Shown here: positions 51,600 through 62,137 of the stretch, piece by piece
Layout: each line of letters begins with the position of its first letter
How positions within the stretch are numbered: position 1 is the first letter of the stretch
Assembly (NCBI GenBank): GCA_020310875.1
Contig: CM035439.1
Location: 143,953,200-144,017,199 of the forward strand
Direction: 5' to 3'
DNA: 64,000 nucleotides
Origin: Ceratopteris richardii
Taxonomy: Eukaryota > Streptophyta > Polypodiopsida > Polypodiales > Pteridaceae
Notes under the pieces: generated by a model
What the model saw: only the letters and a program-made list of their open reading frames with translations
Databases searched by the model: none
Told to the model about the DNA's origin: nothing
Position numbers and translations under genes: made by a program

Positions 51600-53709
51600 T
51601 TAAAGCTCGTCTACGATGCCTTGTATATACATAGTTCTTGCTAATTTGAAGGTTCTAGAGATTTTCTGTTTTAAGGAATCCAACATCAGCTTTAATGTCT
51701 CCAGCTCTACTAGTTGTGCGTCAGTTCGAACGGAACTTGTCGCAATGACCTGGCTTATCAACGTATCAGTCTGCGACTGCAAAAAGGCCTCTTGCAAATA
51801 AAAGTCATTGGCAAGGGCTGCATCTCGGCTCAATCTTATATCATTAATTTGATTATCAATTCTTGATACGCGCTCTGCTTGAAAACCTAACTACTTTTCT
51901 CTTCGTTCCAGCTCCTAAGCTTGATATTGAATTGTCTGATAATAAGCATCTCTTTCTTTCTTAATCCCTACTATCTCCTTCTAAAGTTGAATGGTGAGAC
52001 TCGTCTTAGCTTTGAGAGCAGAATTTGCCTGAAACAAATCGGTAGTTGCGGTCTGAAGTTCGGCAGTAGTTTGCTTAGCTAAAGTAGCTATCTCCTGTCC
52101 TTTCTGCACGACTTCATCAAGCTAGATTCGAGTTTCTTCCAACAAATTTCCAATTGCCACTCGAGCGTCTTCTTTATCCTGTACCAGCTGATTTAACTGC
52201 TTGATCTCTTCATCGCGAGCAGTTAACAAATCATCCTTGGCTTTTAACTCAGCCAATGCTGCATCTCTTTGGGCAATCAAAGAGTCCTGCTCTGCAATCC
52301 TTGCTTGAAGTTGTTGAACCTGCATCTGCAAAGCATGGTTCTCTGCCTTAATGGCATCTACTTCCTCCTGTAATGGGGCAATATCAGCCTCCAAAACATC
52401 AAGTTTATGCTTCAACTCATGTCTGATAATATCAGTGGCCATCTTCAGTTGCATTGGTAACTGCTGCGATAATTGGATCAAAAGTCGACCCATCGATTCG
52501 AGCTCATGAAACATCAGGGTTGGAGCAGGAAGGGTAGGAAGGGATTGGGATGTAGAAGTGGAGAATAGATGAGGGGAAGAGGATGGAGAATAGGTGGGAG
52601 AAGAAGATGGAGAAGGGGGTACGTCAGGAACAATAGGTTGGACTGGAACAATTGGCTCAACAATGTTCATGGTGGAAGGAAGTGGGGGTAAGAAGATTAG
52701 GCACCAACACTATTCTGGTGGTCGGCTGCTTTGTTGCTTCAGTTCTGGCAATCACAGCGTCAATCACTTCATTGAGAATCTCTGCAATAATGGCTTGCAC
52801 ATCATCTTGAGTCTGCTGTTGAGAATCATCTGGAGAAGAAACTTCTTCAGAGTCGGTGGTGGAAGCACTTTGTTCTTGTTGCTGGATTGGAGAAGAATGG
52901 GTGGAAGAATCAACATGAATGGAAGTGGTGGTGTCGTGGAAGACCTCTTCTTCATGTCCGGCGTTGGATCCTTGCACCTGGCTCTCAGACGGACTTATGT
53001 GGCTTCGTTTTCGGCGAAGAAGTTGAAAAAGATCAGCATCATCATCTTCCTCATCTTCGAGCATCCGCATAGACTCTTCATGCAACAGGAATGGAGCATT
53101 TGGCGGGGGTTGCGTGGCTTGAATGGCTGGAAAGAGGAAAGTGAGGATATGGGGAAGACATGATCGTGGAAGATCATTAACTTGTTTAATAACCATAACA
53201 CATTCACGGTGAATGCGCCGGAAATAAAAAGATGCAAAATTGACAGGCTTGCGAGAAGCCATGTCTATCATTGAGTAAAATGGGCGCGAGATACCGTAGG
53301 TGCGTTTTTGTAAATTCAAAATCACGACTAAAAACTGCAAAGCGGTATGCTCCGGGTCAGGTCGACACAGAATGGTGTACTCATTAGATGAGTGCCGTGG
53401 AAATAACGTGGTCATGGTGGCTACAGGAAGGAGTGGATCATTCTCCAATCCATCCCGAGGAAGTCGAAAGGCATCGGCAAACGAAGCCAAAGTGATCACG
53501 ACTCGTGACGGTAAACAAAGTATAGGCCAACTCTGCTCTGTAGCAGGTGTGGCAGCGATAGCGGAAATAATCTGCGCATAAAATGGTTGACACTCCACTG
53601 AATGCCAAGGCAATTCAGCGAAACTCAAAAGACCACGGATACGTAAAAACTCACTCACTTCAGGAGTGAGTCCTTCACGAAATGTAGCGACATTAGCTAA
53701 TGCTTCCAT
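51600..53709 (-). pseudogene. B accessory ORF: conserved globular domain and long coiled coil
   Basis: The start is taken at ATG 53709 (MEALANVATFREG), 323 bp after pol. The first piece, to 52657, has a globular N-terminal part (FAELPWHSVECQPFYAQII, FADAFRLPRDGLEND, FYSMIDMASRKPVNFASFY) and an acidic, Ser-rich middle. A frameshift near 52665 leads to a Pro/Ser-rich linker and a long coiled coil (LEADIAPLQEEVDAIKAENH), then several stops (TAG 52122-52124 and others) down to 51600. Patterns such as FxELP followed by a helix and a second FxxAFRLPxDG resemble the E1 accessory ORF, and more faintly plant mobile-domain or transposon-associated proteins. Function unknown. Confidence 0.72.
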
Positions 53710-54031
53710 GACGCGCACGCAAAAGCACAAGAACACGGAGAACACAGAACACAAAGAACACAAAAACACACAGACACAATAGCGATTATCAGTAAAAGGA
53801 ATAAGATTAAGTAGACAAACAGGCAACATGAGGCAATCGAAAATGCTAATCATCACGCGTTATTGAAATGATAACCTTCATAATTACGGCGGCATGCATG
53901 AGCAGAAACAGTAACACAGGGCGGCGAATAATCATATTTAGATATCAAAACGAGGAGATTTACGATCTATATTCAGCCGAAATACGGAAATAAAAAGAAA
54001 ATAAGTGACATGTGGAAAAACGAGCAACACG

Positions 54032-55755
54032 TCAGTGGTGATCAGGCGGTTGGTGATATGGGCATAACTTTGAACCATTAATCGCTTTGGGAAGGGGAAC
54101 TCTGGTCAAGGTAGTCAACCGAAAAGTAGAGGGTCCCACTTGCTCACTAATCCGGTAAGGACCAAACCACCATAATTTAAATTTTCCAGCAGATCGATTT
54201 GCTTTAGCATTGTAGAATAACACCAGTTGGCCCACCGTAAACACAGGGGTCTTCAGGAAACGATCATGGGTACGAGCTTGACAAAGCTGAACTTCTTGAA
54301 GTACCAGAAAACTTTCCCATTGCTATTCATCCAATGATTGGAGTGTATCCAACCTAAATGGAAAGGATTCTTCGGGTAGCAATTTTTGAGCTAGGGCAAT
54401 GCGTAAACTCGGCACTACTACTTCCATCGGTGTAATGGCTTCCAATCCATAAGCTAATTTGAAGGGAGTCATTCCGGTTGCCACTTTGTATGTAGTCCGG
54501 TATGCCCATAAAATCGCGGGTAGTAACTGGTCCCAACGTTCTGGAGATTCCACGATCAATTTGCGAAGCATAATCAACAGAGTATTATTGGTGCTTTCAC
54601 CCAAACCATTAGCACGCGGATAGTATGGTGAACTGAATTTATGCACAATTTGAAAAGTGTGAGTTAGTACTCGCATTAAATTGTTGGCAAAATGTGTTCC
54701 TTGGTCTGTCACAAGTTCTAGAGGTAAGCCATAACGCGGGAATACGTTCTTCATCAGGCATTTTGCCACCGAAATAGCTGTGGCGGACCGTAAAGCCCAA
54801 GCTTCCACCCACCTGGTGGCATAATCCATACAAGTCAGTATATAACGATTGTTGCTAAGGGTTGCTGGTGGTGATATTGGTCCAATAAAATCGAGCCCCC
54901 ACTTCTGAAAGGGTTCCAAAGGTAAGACAGGTTGCAGAGGAAAGAAGTGCCGATGTAATGGCTGTCCAGACCGTTGACACGTATCGCACTACTGCACAAA
55001 CTGAGTCACATCTTTGTACATGGTAGGCCAACAAAGCCCACTTTGCATAATTTTACGGTGAGTAAGGTCAGCTGCGAAATGTCCACTCGAGGGTAAGGAA
55101 TGAGCCATAGCAAGAACTGCTTCGGATTCATGTGGTGGGATACAGCGAAGTAATACACTAGTATGATCCATGTAGTACAGTTGACCTACAATCAACCGAA
55201 ATCTGCGGCTGTAAACTGCAAACTTCCGTCGCAGTGCAGGAGGAGTATGGGGAGGAAGATACCCGTCAGTTAGAAAAGTTAGTAACGTATCATAGTAGGT
55301 AGGGGGCACAAGAGGTTCTATAGATTCTTCAACAATTGGCTCAGTAGCGTAAATTGCCGGTGTAGTGTCATCAACCCCCACTGGAGCTTCACCGGAATCT
55401 AACCAAGATAGAAAATCCACCAATGCATGTGTTATGTCGGGCCGATGAATAACTTCATAGTCGAATTCCTATAATAATAAAACCCATCGAGCCAAGCGAC
55501 CACCTAAATGTTGCTGCCGGACCAAATACACAAGTGCGGCATGATCCATGTGAAAGGTGAATTTTCGGCCCAACAAATAATGTCGGAATTTCTTCACAGA
55601 GTACACCAACACGAGACATTCTCTTTCGATCACTGAATAATTTCTTTCAACAGCGGCTAATCGACGACTTGCATAATATACAGGCCGAAACCATTTGTCA
55701 GTTTGCTGCATTAAAACGCTTCCAATGGCTATGTCCGATGCATCTACAAAGACAT
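54032..55755 (-). pseudogene. B RNase H end, H2C2 module and integrase
   Basis: In one phase on the minus strand: RNase H (ERNYSVIERECLVLVYSVKK, FHMDHAALVY), a zinc module split by TAG 54989-54991 (between FVQ and CD), and the integrase core (GLDFIGPI, TDQGTHF, YYPRANGLGE) with D, D and E present. The C-terminal part ends in YHQPPDHH at 54032. Further stops are TAG 55469-55471, where A has CAG, and TAG just before 54320. The RNase H first aspartate region is at the E8 insertion point (MDAST near 55740). Confidence 0.87.
55751..55755. repeat. Target site duplication of E8, left copy (GACAT)
   Basis: GACAT at 55751-55755 is repeated at 62138-62142, just outside the LTRs. A shows the empty site as AAAGACATGGAACGG near 49770. 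Confidence 0.96.
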
Positions 55756-56701
55756 TGTTGCGAACATTTGTTTTATGTAGGGTACAAGTTTCAAATTATG
55801 TAAATACCTTTGGGAAGTCTTCAAATACTTCAAGAAGGCTCATATTATTCATAAAATGTAGCAAAAATACCACGTGAGTTCTAGAACATGGTGAGTCAAA
55901 TTAGTGAGTCACAAGGGAGCTTCAGTGGTGTCCTAGTGAAAGGTCAATGTGGCTAGTTCTCAAAGTCCATCAATACTTTGCTTATTTGAGCACTTGAGTC
56001 ATGTAATACCTCCATCCAAGTGTCTACCACGAATTTAGATGTATTAGGAAGGTTTTAGATTAGTTTACCATGCTATAAAAAGAGGAGAAAAGTCGTGATC
56101 TTGTGGGATGTCCAAGAGAGTCATATGTGTATCTCTACACTGCTGTAGTTTTGTATGCAGATATTGCAGAGCTTGTATCTCCCTCATTATATATCCAAAT
56201 TACATGTTTGACAGCTCATTGGAAAGCTCTTACTGTCTAATTTCTTCCTCTAAATTTTCATAATCATTGGATTTGTGAGCTGAGAGCAATACTCTCTGCA
56301 AGTAGTGTGTGTTCTCTGTTTTTTATCCCTGCTAAAGGTCTCCATTAAACCTCAAACTTGCAGAGGTCATATCTCCTTGTGTATGTATCCAAATCATGTG
56401 TTCTTTGGCTTGTTAGAAAGCTCTTTAAGTCTACTTGTATTCTGGAAAGTCTCAAAGTCATTGGAGTTGTGAGTTAAGAGCAGTAGTCTCTGCAAGTGAT
56501 ATGTGTCCTCAGGTTCATCTCTGTTTCAAGGTCTCCATTAAAGCTGCATATTGCAGAGTTTTGGAAAATTCCAAGTGAGCAAAGAGAAATTTGCTCTGCA
56601 AGAAAATTGGTCTGTGCATACAAGTTTGTGAAAAAGTCAACTAGGTCCTGTTGGGTTTCACCTACTTCTAGCTGTACTTTGGAGATCAATAAACTCCAAC
56701 A
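55756..56701 (+). repeat. E8 5' LTR
   Basis: 946 bp from TGTTGCGAAC to CTCCAACA. A TATA box (CTATAAAA) lies at 56073-56080. Downstream of it two related blocks, about 56164-56330 and 56362-56510, share phrases such as TATCTCC, TATCCAAAT, GAAAGCTCTT and GTCTCTGCAAG or variants, so the transcribed part contains an old tandem duplication. Confidence 0.96.
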
Positions 56702-56702
56702 T

Positions 56703-56714
56703 TGGTATCAGAGC
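56703..56714 (+). promoter_or_regulatory. E8 primer binding site, initiator tRNA-Met
   Basis: TGGTATCAGAGC, the standard plant copia primer site, one base after the LTR. The remaining leader to the gag start (56949) contains no gene. Confidence 0.95.
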
Positions 56715-56949
56715 AAGTACTTGGAGGCTTGGAGAAGGTTATCATACGTTGACAAAGAATTTGAAGCTATCAAAGACGCAGTTCATCATCAACACTACAC
56801 AAAGGTAGAAGAAGATTGCAAGGAGGCATCTGAAGCAACATCCAAGCAAAGAAAGGTGCACATACCTCATTTACAAGGTAAATATTATATTTCTTCTCAT
56901 CACACACATTGGAAAGGAGGCTTAAAGGAGGAAGCTTAGCATTTGTATT

Positions 56950-57564
56950 ATGGGAGACCAACATGCACAAATAGAGAAGCTTGATAAGACCAATTATCAA
57001 GCATGGAAGTTTAGAATCCCAGCATACTTGCAAGGTAGAGGCTTGTATGGTTTGATTGACGGCACAGATATCAAACCCACATTACCAGAGGACCCAAATC
57101 AGCAACAATTGAGGGAGTTTAGACTTTGGAATGAGAGAGACAAAAGGGTTATATTCATTTTATCACAAAATATTCAAGATTCAATGGTAGGACACATACA
57201 AGATCTAGACACAAGTAGAGATGTTTGGCTTGCATTGGAAAGGTTGTATGCTACAGGTACAAGAGCAAGGAAGATTCAACTCAAAAATGAGTTGAATAAC
57301 ATAAAGAAAGATACAAGGACATCGGTCAATGATTACATATTGAACGTTAAAGAGATTGCAGATCAACTAGGATCAATTCAAGCTCATGTGGAGGACGACG
57401 ACTTGGTTGCACATACTCTCAACGGACTCAAAGATGATGAGAGATGGAAACCCTTCATTACTTCAGTTTATGTCAGAGGAGAATTACCAGATTTTGATCA
57501 ACTTATTGCCCTCATGGTCACGGAGGAGATGAATCTAAATGGTTTTACTTCAAATCAAAAATGA
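56950..57564 (+). CDS. gag: E8 gag, ended by an in-frame TGA
   Basis: 204 residues starting MGDQHAQIEKLDKTNYQAW, the typical copia gag start, with LIALMVTEEMNLNG near the end. This is the capsid-forming domain. The frame stops at TGA 57562-57564 but stays open in the same phase for the next 1205 codons. The part after the stop begins with an RGG-rich linker and the zinc knuckle CYICGRYGHYAKDC (57775-57816), so the TGA cuts capsid from nucleocapsid. TGA from CGA is one transition; read-through is the alternative. Confidence 0.92.
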   Translation: MGDQHAQIEKLDKTNYQAWKFRIPAYLQGRGLYGLIDGTDIKPTLPEDPNQQQLREFRLWNERDKRVIFILSQNIQDSMVGHIQDLDTSRDVWLALERLYATGTRARKIQLKNELNNIKKDTRTSVNDYILNVKEIADQLGSIQAHVEDDDLVAHTLNGLKDDERWKPFITSVYVRGELPDFDQLIALMVTEEMNLNGFTSNQK

Positions 57565-60500
57565 TCTCAAGGACAAGCTCTTTATGTAGGATCATCAAGA
57601 GGTGGAAACAGAGGTGGAAGAGGTTCAAATAGAGGTCGAGGAAGAAAGAGCGATGATCAAAGAACTTCAAGTGGCTTCTTCAACACAAGAGGAAGAGGAA
57701 GATCAAGTGCTAGAGGTACGAGAGGCTACTACAACTACAACCAAAGACAAAGGAGTGAAGATAATAAGAACACTTGCTATATATGTGGAAGGTATGGACA
57801 CTATGCCAAAGATTGTTATCAAAATGAAAATAATCAAGGTGGTAATCGAAGAGGAGGCTATTCAAGAAGAGGTAAACAACAAGGAAATTATGCAGTTGAA
57901 GGTAAAAGTGATGATTATGATTCTCTTCTTATGATGAATGTAGAAACTAAGATGAATTGCAATAGCGATGTATGGTATGTAGATAGTGGTTGTTCTAATC
58001 ACATGTCTCATGATGCTTCATGGTTTTCTAATATGCATAATCCGTCATGTAAAGGTCATGTTGAAACAGGAGATGATACAACACATAAGATTATGCAGGT
58101 TGGAGATGTTGTTATGCAGGATAAGAGCAAGAAAAATTGCTTGAAGGATGTACTTTATGTGCCAACGATCACTAAGAATTTGATGTCGGTTGGTCAAATG
58201 GTAGAAAAAGGTCTACAAGTGAGATTTAATCATGCAGGTTGCTTCATTGAGGATCCAAAGCAAAGGAGGTTAATTGCTAGAGGTCAAAAACAAGGTAGAT
58301 TGTTTACATTCAAGGTAAACCCAAATCATACAAACTATTTCTCTTATGGTATGCATCGAATAGCACAGCTTGATCTATGGCACAAAAGGATTGGACACAT
58401 GAATGTACACAGGTTAAAGGAGCTATCAAAGAAGAGGATTGTTGAAGGATTACCTGATCTTACTAAGCAACATATGGTGCATCTTTGTGAAGCATGTCAA
58501 ATGGGTAAGCAGAGTAGACAACCTTTCAAGCATTCAAGCTATGTAAGTGATGGTTTGCTAGATCTCATACACACAGATGTGTGGGGACCTACTAAAGAGG
58601 CATCCTTGGTTGGTAATAAGTACTATGTATCATTCATTGACGATCATAGTAGAATGACATTTGTGTATTTTATTAAGCATAAGAGTGAGGTCTTTGATTG
58701 TTTCAAGAAGTTCAAATCATATGTCGAAAAGCAAACAGGAAGGTATATTAAGAAGCTAAGATCCGATGGAGGAGGAGAGTATTTCTCTCAAGCTTTTACT
58801 GATTTTTTGTATGATGAAGGTATCAAAAGAGAAGTTACATGCAGGTATACTCCACAACAAAATGGAGTCGCAGAAAGAAGAAACAGAATCATAGCAGAAG
58901 CATCTAGAAGCATGCTTAATGATATGTGTTTGCCTAATTATTTTTGGGCTGAAGCTGTTAGCACAAGTGTTTACATTATGAATAGAGTTCCGATTGCTGG
59001 AGTTCATCATTTGACACCATATGAGGTATGGCATGGAAGGAAACCAAGTGTAACTCATTTGAAAGTATTTGGCTATGTATGTTATGTACATGTACCTAGT
59101 GAGGTGAGATCTAAACTTGATGCGAAATCAGAAAAATGTATATTTATTGGTTATGCAGATACTCAAAGAGGATATAGATGCTATAAACCTCATACCAATA
59201 AGGTTGTTGTGTCAAGAGATGTAAACTTTGATGAATCACTTTCATGGTATGCAGATAAGAATTGTTTGCAGGTCATGGATGAAAATGAAGAAGGTGTGGT
59301 TGAAGGAGATGAATGCATAGTTCAGCCATCAGGAAGTTTAAATGATGAAAGGAGTGGTTTACATGAAGAAAGAGGATCACCTTTCAATGGAAGATTAAGG
59401 CAAGAGTCACCTCCAAGTGTTAAAAGTAAAGGTAAACTCAAACTTGTTGAAGTTAATGATGAAGGAGAGGAAATTAATGATGTATGTGAGTATGGAGAAT
59501 CATCAAAGGTTCCTAATAAGAAAGGAAGAGCATCTACATTGGAGGTAAGAAGAACTTCAAGAGTAAGTAAGCAACCTCAAAGGTATACTTATAAATCTTT
59601 CATGAATACTCATTATGCTTTTATGACAAAAGTTGAGCAGGAAAATGAACCCACATGTTATGATGAGGCCAAAGGAGATGAAAAGTGGGAGAAAGCAATG
59701 AGAGAAGAAATGGAAGCACTACAGGATAACAAGACTTGGAATTTAGTTCCAAGTACACCAAAGCAAAAGGTAATTGGTTGCAAGTGGGTTTTTAAGATTA
59801 AAAGAAATAGTGATGGTAGTGTGTCTAGATATAAGGCTAGACTTGTAGCAAAAGGATATAATCAAACTCAAGGTGTGGACTATGAGGAAACATTTAGTCC
59901 AGTAGCAAATATGGCAACGGTGAGAACTTTGTTGGCTTTAGCTGCAAGTAAAAGGTGGAATATATATCAACTCGATATAAAGAATGCCTTTCTTAATGGT
60001 GAGTTAAATGAAGAAGTGTATATGTCACAACCAGATGGTTATGTGGATGCAAAATGTCCTAATCATGTATGCAGGTTAAAGAAGGCATTGTATGGTCTTA
60101 AGCAGGCACCAAGGGCATGGAATGCAAGGTTGGTAAAGTATCTTATGCTGCAAGGATACACAGCGAGTCATGCTGATCCTTCACTTTATGTAAAACATGT
60201 AGATGGCATGTGTGTCTATGTATGCATTTATGTGGATGACTTGTTGATTACAAGGAATGATGCAAAAGCAATTGATGAGATAAAAGGTAATTTGGGAAAG
60301 GAATTTAAAATTTCAGATCTTGGTTTGCTCAGATACTTTCTTGGGATTGAAATTGTGTATAGCGATGAAGGTATGTGGTTGATACAAAGAAAGTATATAT
60401 GTGATATGCTGAAAAGGTTTGGTATGCAAGAATGTAAATTTGTTTCTACTCCAATGGAATGTAATGTAAAGCTGAGTGCAAAGGAAGGTGATGAGTTGCA

Positions 60501-61182
60501 TGATATGAATGTATATAGATCCATGGTAGGATCTTTGATTTATGCAACAAAAACTAGACCTGATATATGTTATGCAGTGGGAGTATTGTCACAGTTTATG
60601 CATGAACCTAGAGTACCTCATATGCATGCAGCGAAAAGAGTGCTTAGGTATTTGAAAGGTACCATGAACGAAGGATTATTTTATAGTCATGATGCTGATC
60701 TAACTCTTAAAGTCTTTAGTGATGTAGATTGGGCTGGAAGCAAAGATGACAGAAGATCCACAAGTGGATATGTGGTAATAGCAGGAAACAAGACATTAAC
60801 ATGGAGTTCAAAGAAACAGCCTACAGTTGCTTTATCTTCTACAAAGGCTGAGTATAGAGGTTTAGCATTGGCTACTACTGAGGTTATGTGGTTTAAAAAG
60901 TTGTTTCATGACTTGAATGTGCAGGTTGATGTACCACTGATATATGGGGATAACTTGAGCAGCATTCATATGACCTCAAATCCTATTTTTCATGCTAGAA
61001 CAAAGCATATAGAGGTTCACTATCATTATGTTCGAGAGAAGGCCATGAACAATGAAGTGCAGGTTTCTTTTGTTGGAACAAAGGATCAAGTTGCAGATAT
61101 CTTCACCAAATCCTTGGATGGACCAAAGCTTCAAAGATTCAACTATATTCTTGGCATGAAGGAAATACCCTTTGAAACTTGA
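57565..61182 (+). CDS. pol: E8 nucleocapsid, protease, integrase, reverse transcriptase and RNase H
   Basis: Open in the gag phase from after the TGA. The first internal ATG giving a long ORF is 57931 (1083 aa; residue numbers follow that ATG). Protease has YVDSGCSNH with D18. Integrase has H151, H155, C186 and C189, then D216 (HTDVWGP), D279 (RSDGGGEYFS) and E315 (NGVAERRNR), with 35 residues between the last two. Reverse transcriptase has YVDD at 767-770. RNase H has D931 (usual DADWAG reads DVDWAG), SSTKAEY at 969-975 where SSTEAEY is usual, and D1007. The stop at 61180-61182 overlaps the polypurine tract region. All main catalytic residues are kept; the two RNase H changes may be mild. 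Confidence 0.94.
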   Translation, partial: SQGQALYVGSSRGGNRGGRGSNRGRGRKSDDQRTSSGFFNTRGRGRSSARGTRGYYNYNQRQRSEDNKNTCYICGRYGHYAKDCYQNENNQGGNRRGGYSRRGKQQGNYAVEGKSDDYDSLLMMNVETKMNCNSDVWYVDSGCSNHMSHDASWFSNMHNPSCKGHVETGDDTTHKIMQVGDVVMQDKSKKNCLKDVLYVPTITKNLMSVGQMVEKGLQVRFNHAGCFIEDPKQRRLIARGQKQGRLFTFKVNPNHTNYFSYGMHRIAQLDLWHKRIGHMNVHRLKELSKKRIVEGLPDLTKQHMVHLCEACQMGKQSRQPFKHSSYVSDGLLDLIHTDVWGPTKEASLVGNKYYVSFIDDHSRMTFVYFIKHKSEVFDCFKKFKSYVEKQTGRYIKKLRSDGGGEYFSQAFTDFLYDEGIKREVTCRYTPQQNGVAERRNRIIAEASRSMLNDMCLPNYFWAEAVSTSVYIMNRVPIAGVHHLTPYEVWHGRKPSVTHLKVFGYVCYVHVPSEVRSKLDAKSEKCIFIGYADTQRGYRCYKPHTNKVVVSRDVNFDESLSWYADKNCLQVMDENEEGVVEGDECIVQPSGSLNDERSGLHEERGSPFNGRLRQESPPSVKSKGKLKLVEVNDEGEEINDVCEYGESSKVPNKKGRASTLEVRRTSRVSKQPQRYTYKSFMNTHYAFMTKVEQENEPTCYDEAKGDEKWEKAMREEMEALQDNKTWNLVPSTPKQKVIGCKWVFKIKRNSDGSVSRYKARLVAKGYNQTQGVDYEETFSPVANMATVRTLLALAASKRWNIYQLDIKNAFLNGELNEEVYMSQPDGYVDAKCPNHVCRLKKALYGLKQAPRAWNARLVKYLMLQGYTASHADPSLYVKHVDGMCVYVCIYVDDLLITRNDAKAIDEIKGNLGKEFKISDLGLLRYFLGIEIVYSDEGMWLIQRKYICDMLKRFGMQECKFVSTPMECNVKLSAKEGDELHDMNVYRSMVGSLIYATKTRPDICYAVGVLSQFMHEPRVPHMHAAKRVLRYLKGTMNEGLFYSHDADLTLKVFSDVDWAGSKDDRRSTSGYVVIAGNKTLTWSSKKQPTVALSSTKAEYRGLALATTEVMWFKKLFHDLNVQVDVPLIYGDNLSSIHMTSNPIFHARTKHIEVHYHYVREKAMNNEVQVSFVGTKDQVADIFTKSLDGPKLQRFNYILGMKEIPFET

Positions 61183-61191
61183 GGGGGAGAA
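61181..61191 (+). promoter_or_regulatory. E8 polypurine tract
   Basis: GAGGGGGAGAA directly before the 3' LTR; it overlaps the last base(s) of the pol stop codon. Confidence 0.9.
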
Positions 61192-62137
61192 TGTTGCGAA
61201 CATTTGTTTTATGTAGGGTACAAGTTTCAAATTATGTAAATACCTTTGGGAAGTCTTCAAATACTTCAAGAAGGCTCATATTATTCATAAAATGTAGCAA
61301 AAATACCACGTGAGTTCTAGAACATGGTGAGTCAAATTAGTGAGTCACAAGGGAGCTTCAGTGGTGTCCTAGTGAAAGGTCGATGTGGCTAGTTCTCAAA
61401 GTCCATCAATACTTTGCTTATTTGAGCACTTGAGTCATGTAATACCTCCATCCAAGTGTCTACCACGAATTTAGATGTATTAGGAAGGTTTTAGATTAGT
61501 TTACCATGCTATAAAAAGAGGAGAAAAGTCGTGATCTTGTGGGATGTCCAAGAGAGTCATATGTGTATCTCTACACTGCTGTAGTTTTGTATGCAGAGAT
61601 TGCAGAGCTTGTATCTCCCTCATTATATATCCAGATTACATATTTGATAGCTCATTGGAAAGCTCTTACTGTCTAATTTATTCCTCTAAATTTTCATAAT
61701 CATTGGATTTGTGAGCTGAGAGCAATACTCTCTACAAGTAGTGTGTGTTCTCTGTTTTTTATCCCTGCTAAAGGTCTCCATTAAACCTCAAACTTGCAGA
61801 GGTCATATCTCCTTGTGTATGTATCCAAATCATGTGTTCTTTGGCTTGTTAGAAAGCTCTTTAAGTCTACTTGTATTCTGAAAAGTTTCAAAGTCATTGG
61901 AGTTGTGAGTTAAGAGCAGTAGTCTCTGCAAGTGATATGTGTCCTCAGGTTCATCTCTGTTTCAAGGTCTCCATTAAAGCTGCATATTGCAGAGTTTTGG
62001 AAAATTCCAAGTGAGCAAAGAGAAATTTGCTCTGCAAGAAAATTGGTCTGTGCATACAAGTTTGTGAAAAAGTCAACTAGGTCCTGTTGGGTTTCACCTA
62101 CTTCTAGCTGTACTTTGGAGATCAATAAACTCAAACA
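61192..62137 (+). repeat. E8 3' LTR
   Basis: 946 bp, colinear with 55756-56701, ending CTCAAACA. TATA box CTATAAAA at 61509-61516. An apparent minus-strand ORF running from RT into this LTR (62806-61910) is a chimera of B and E8. Confidence 0.96.

Larger units (their letters stand above)
55756..62137 (+). mobile_element. E8: nearly intact Ty1/copia LTR retrotransposon
   Basis: A 6382-bp element with 946-bp LTRs, TG...CA ends, GACAT duplications, a tRNA-iMet primer site, one polyprotein frame and a polypurine tract. The LTRs differ at about ten positions by eye, near one percent. The polyprotein frame has a single TGA between gag and the zinc knuckle. Copia E3 is a relative but not a close copy. 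Confidence 0.97.
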
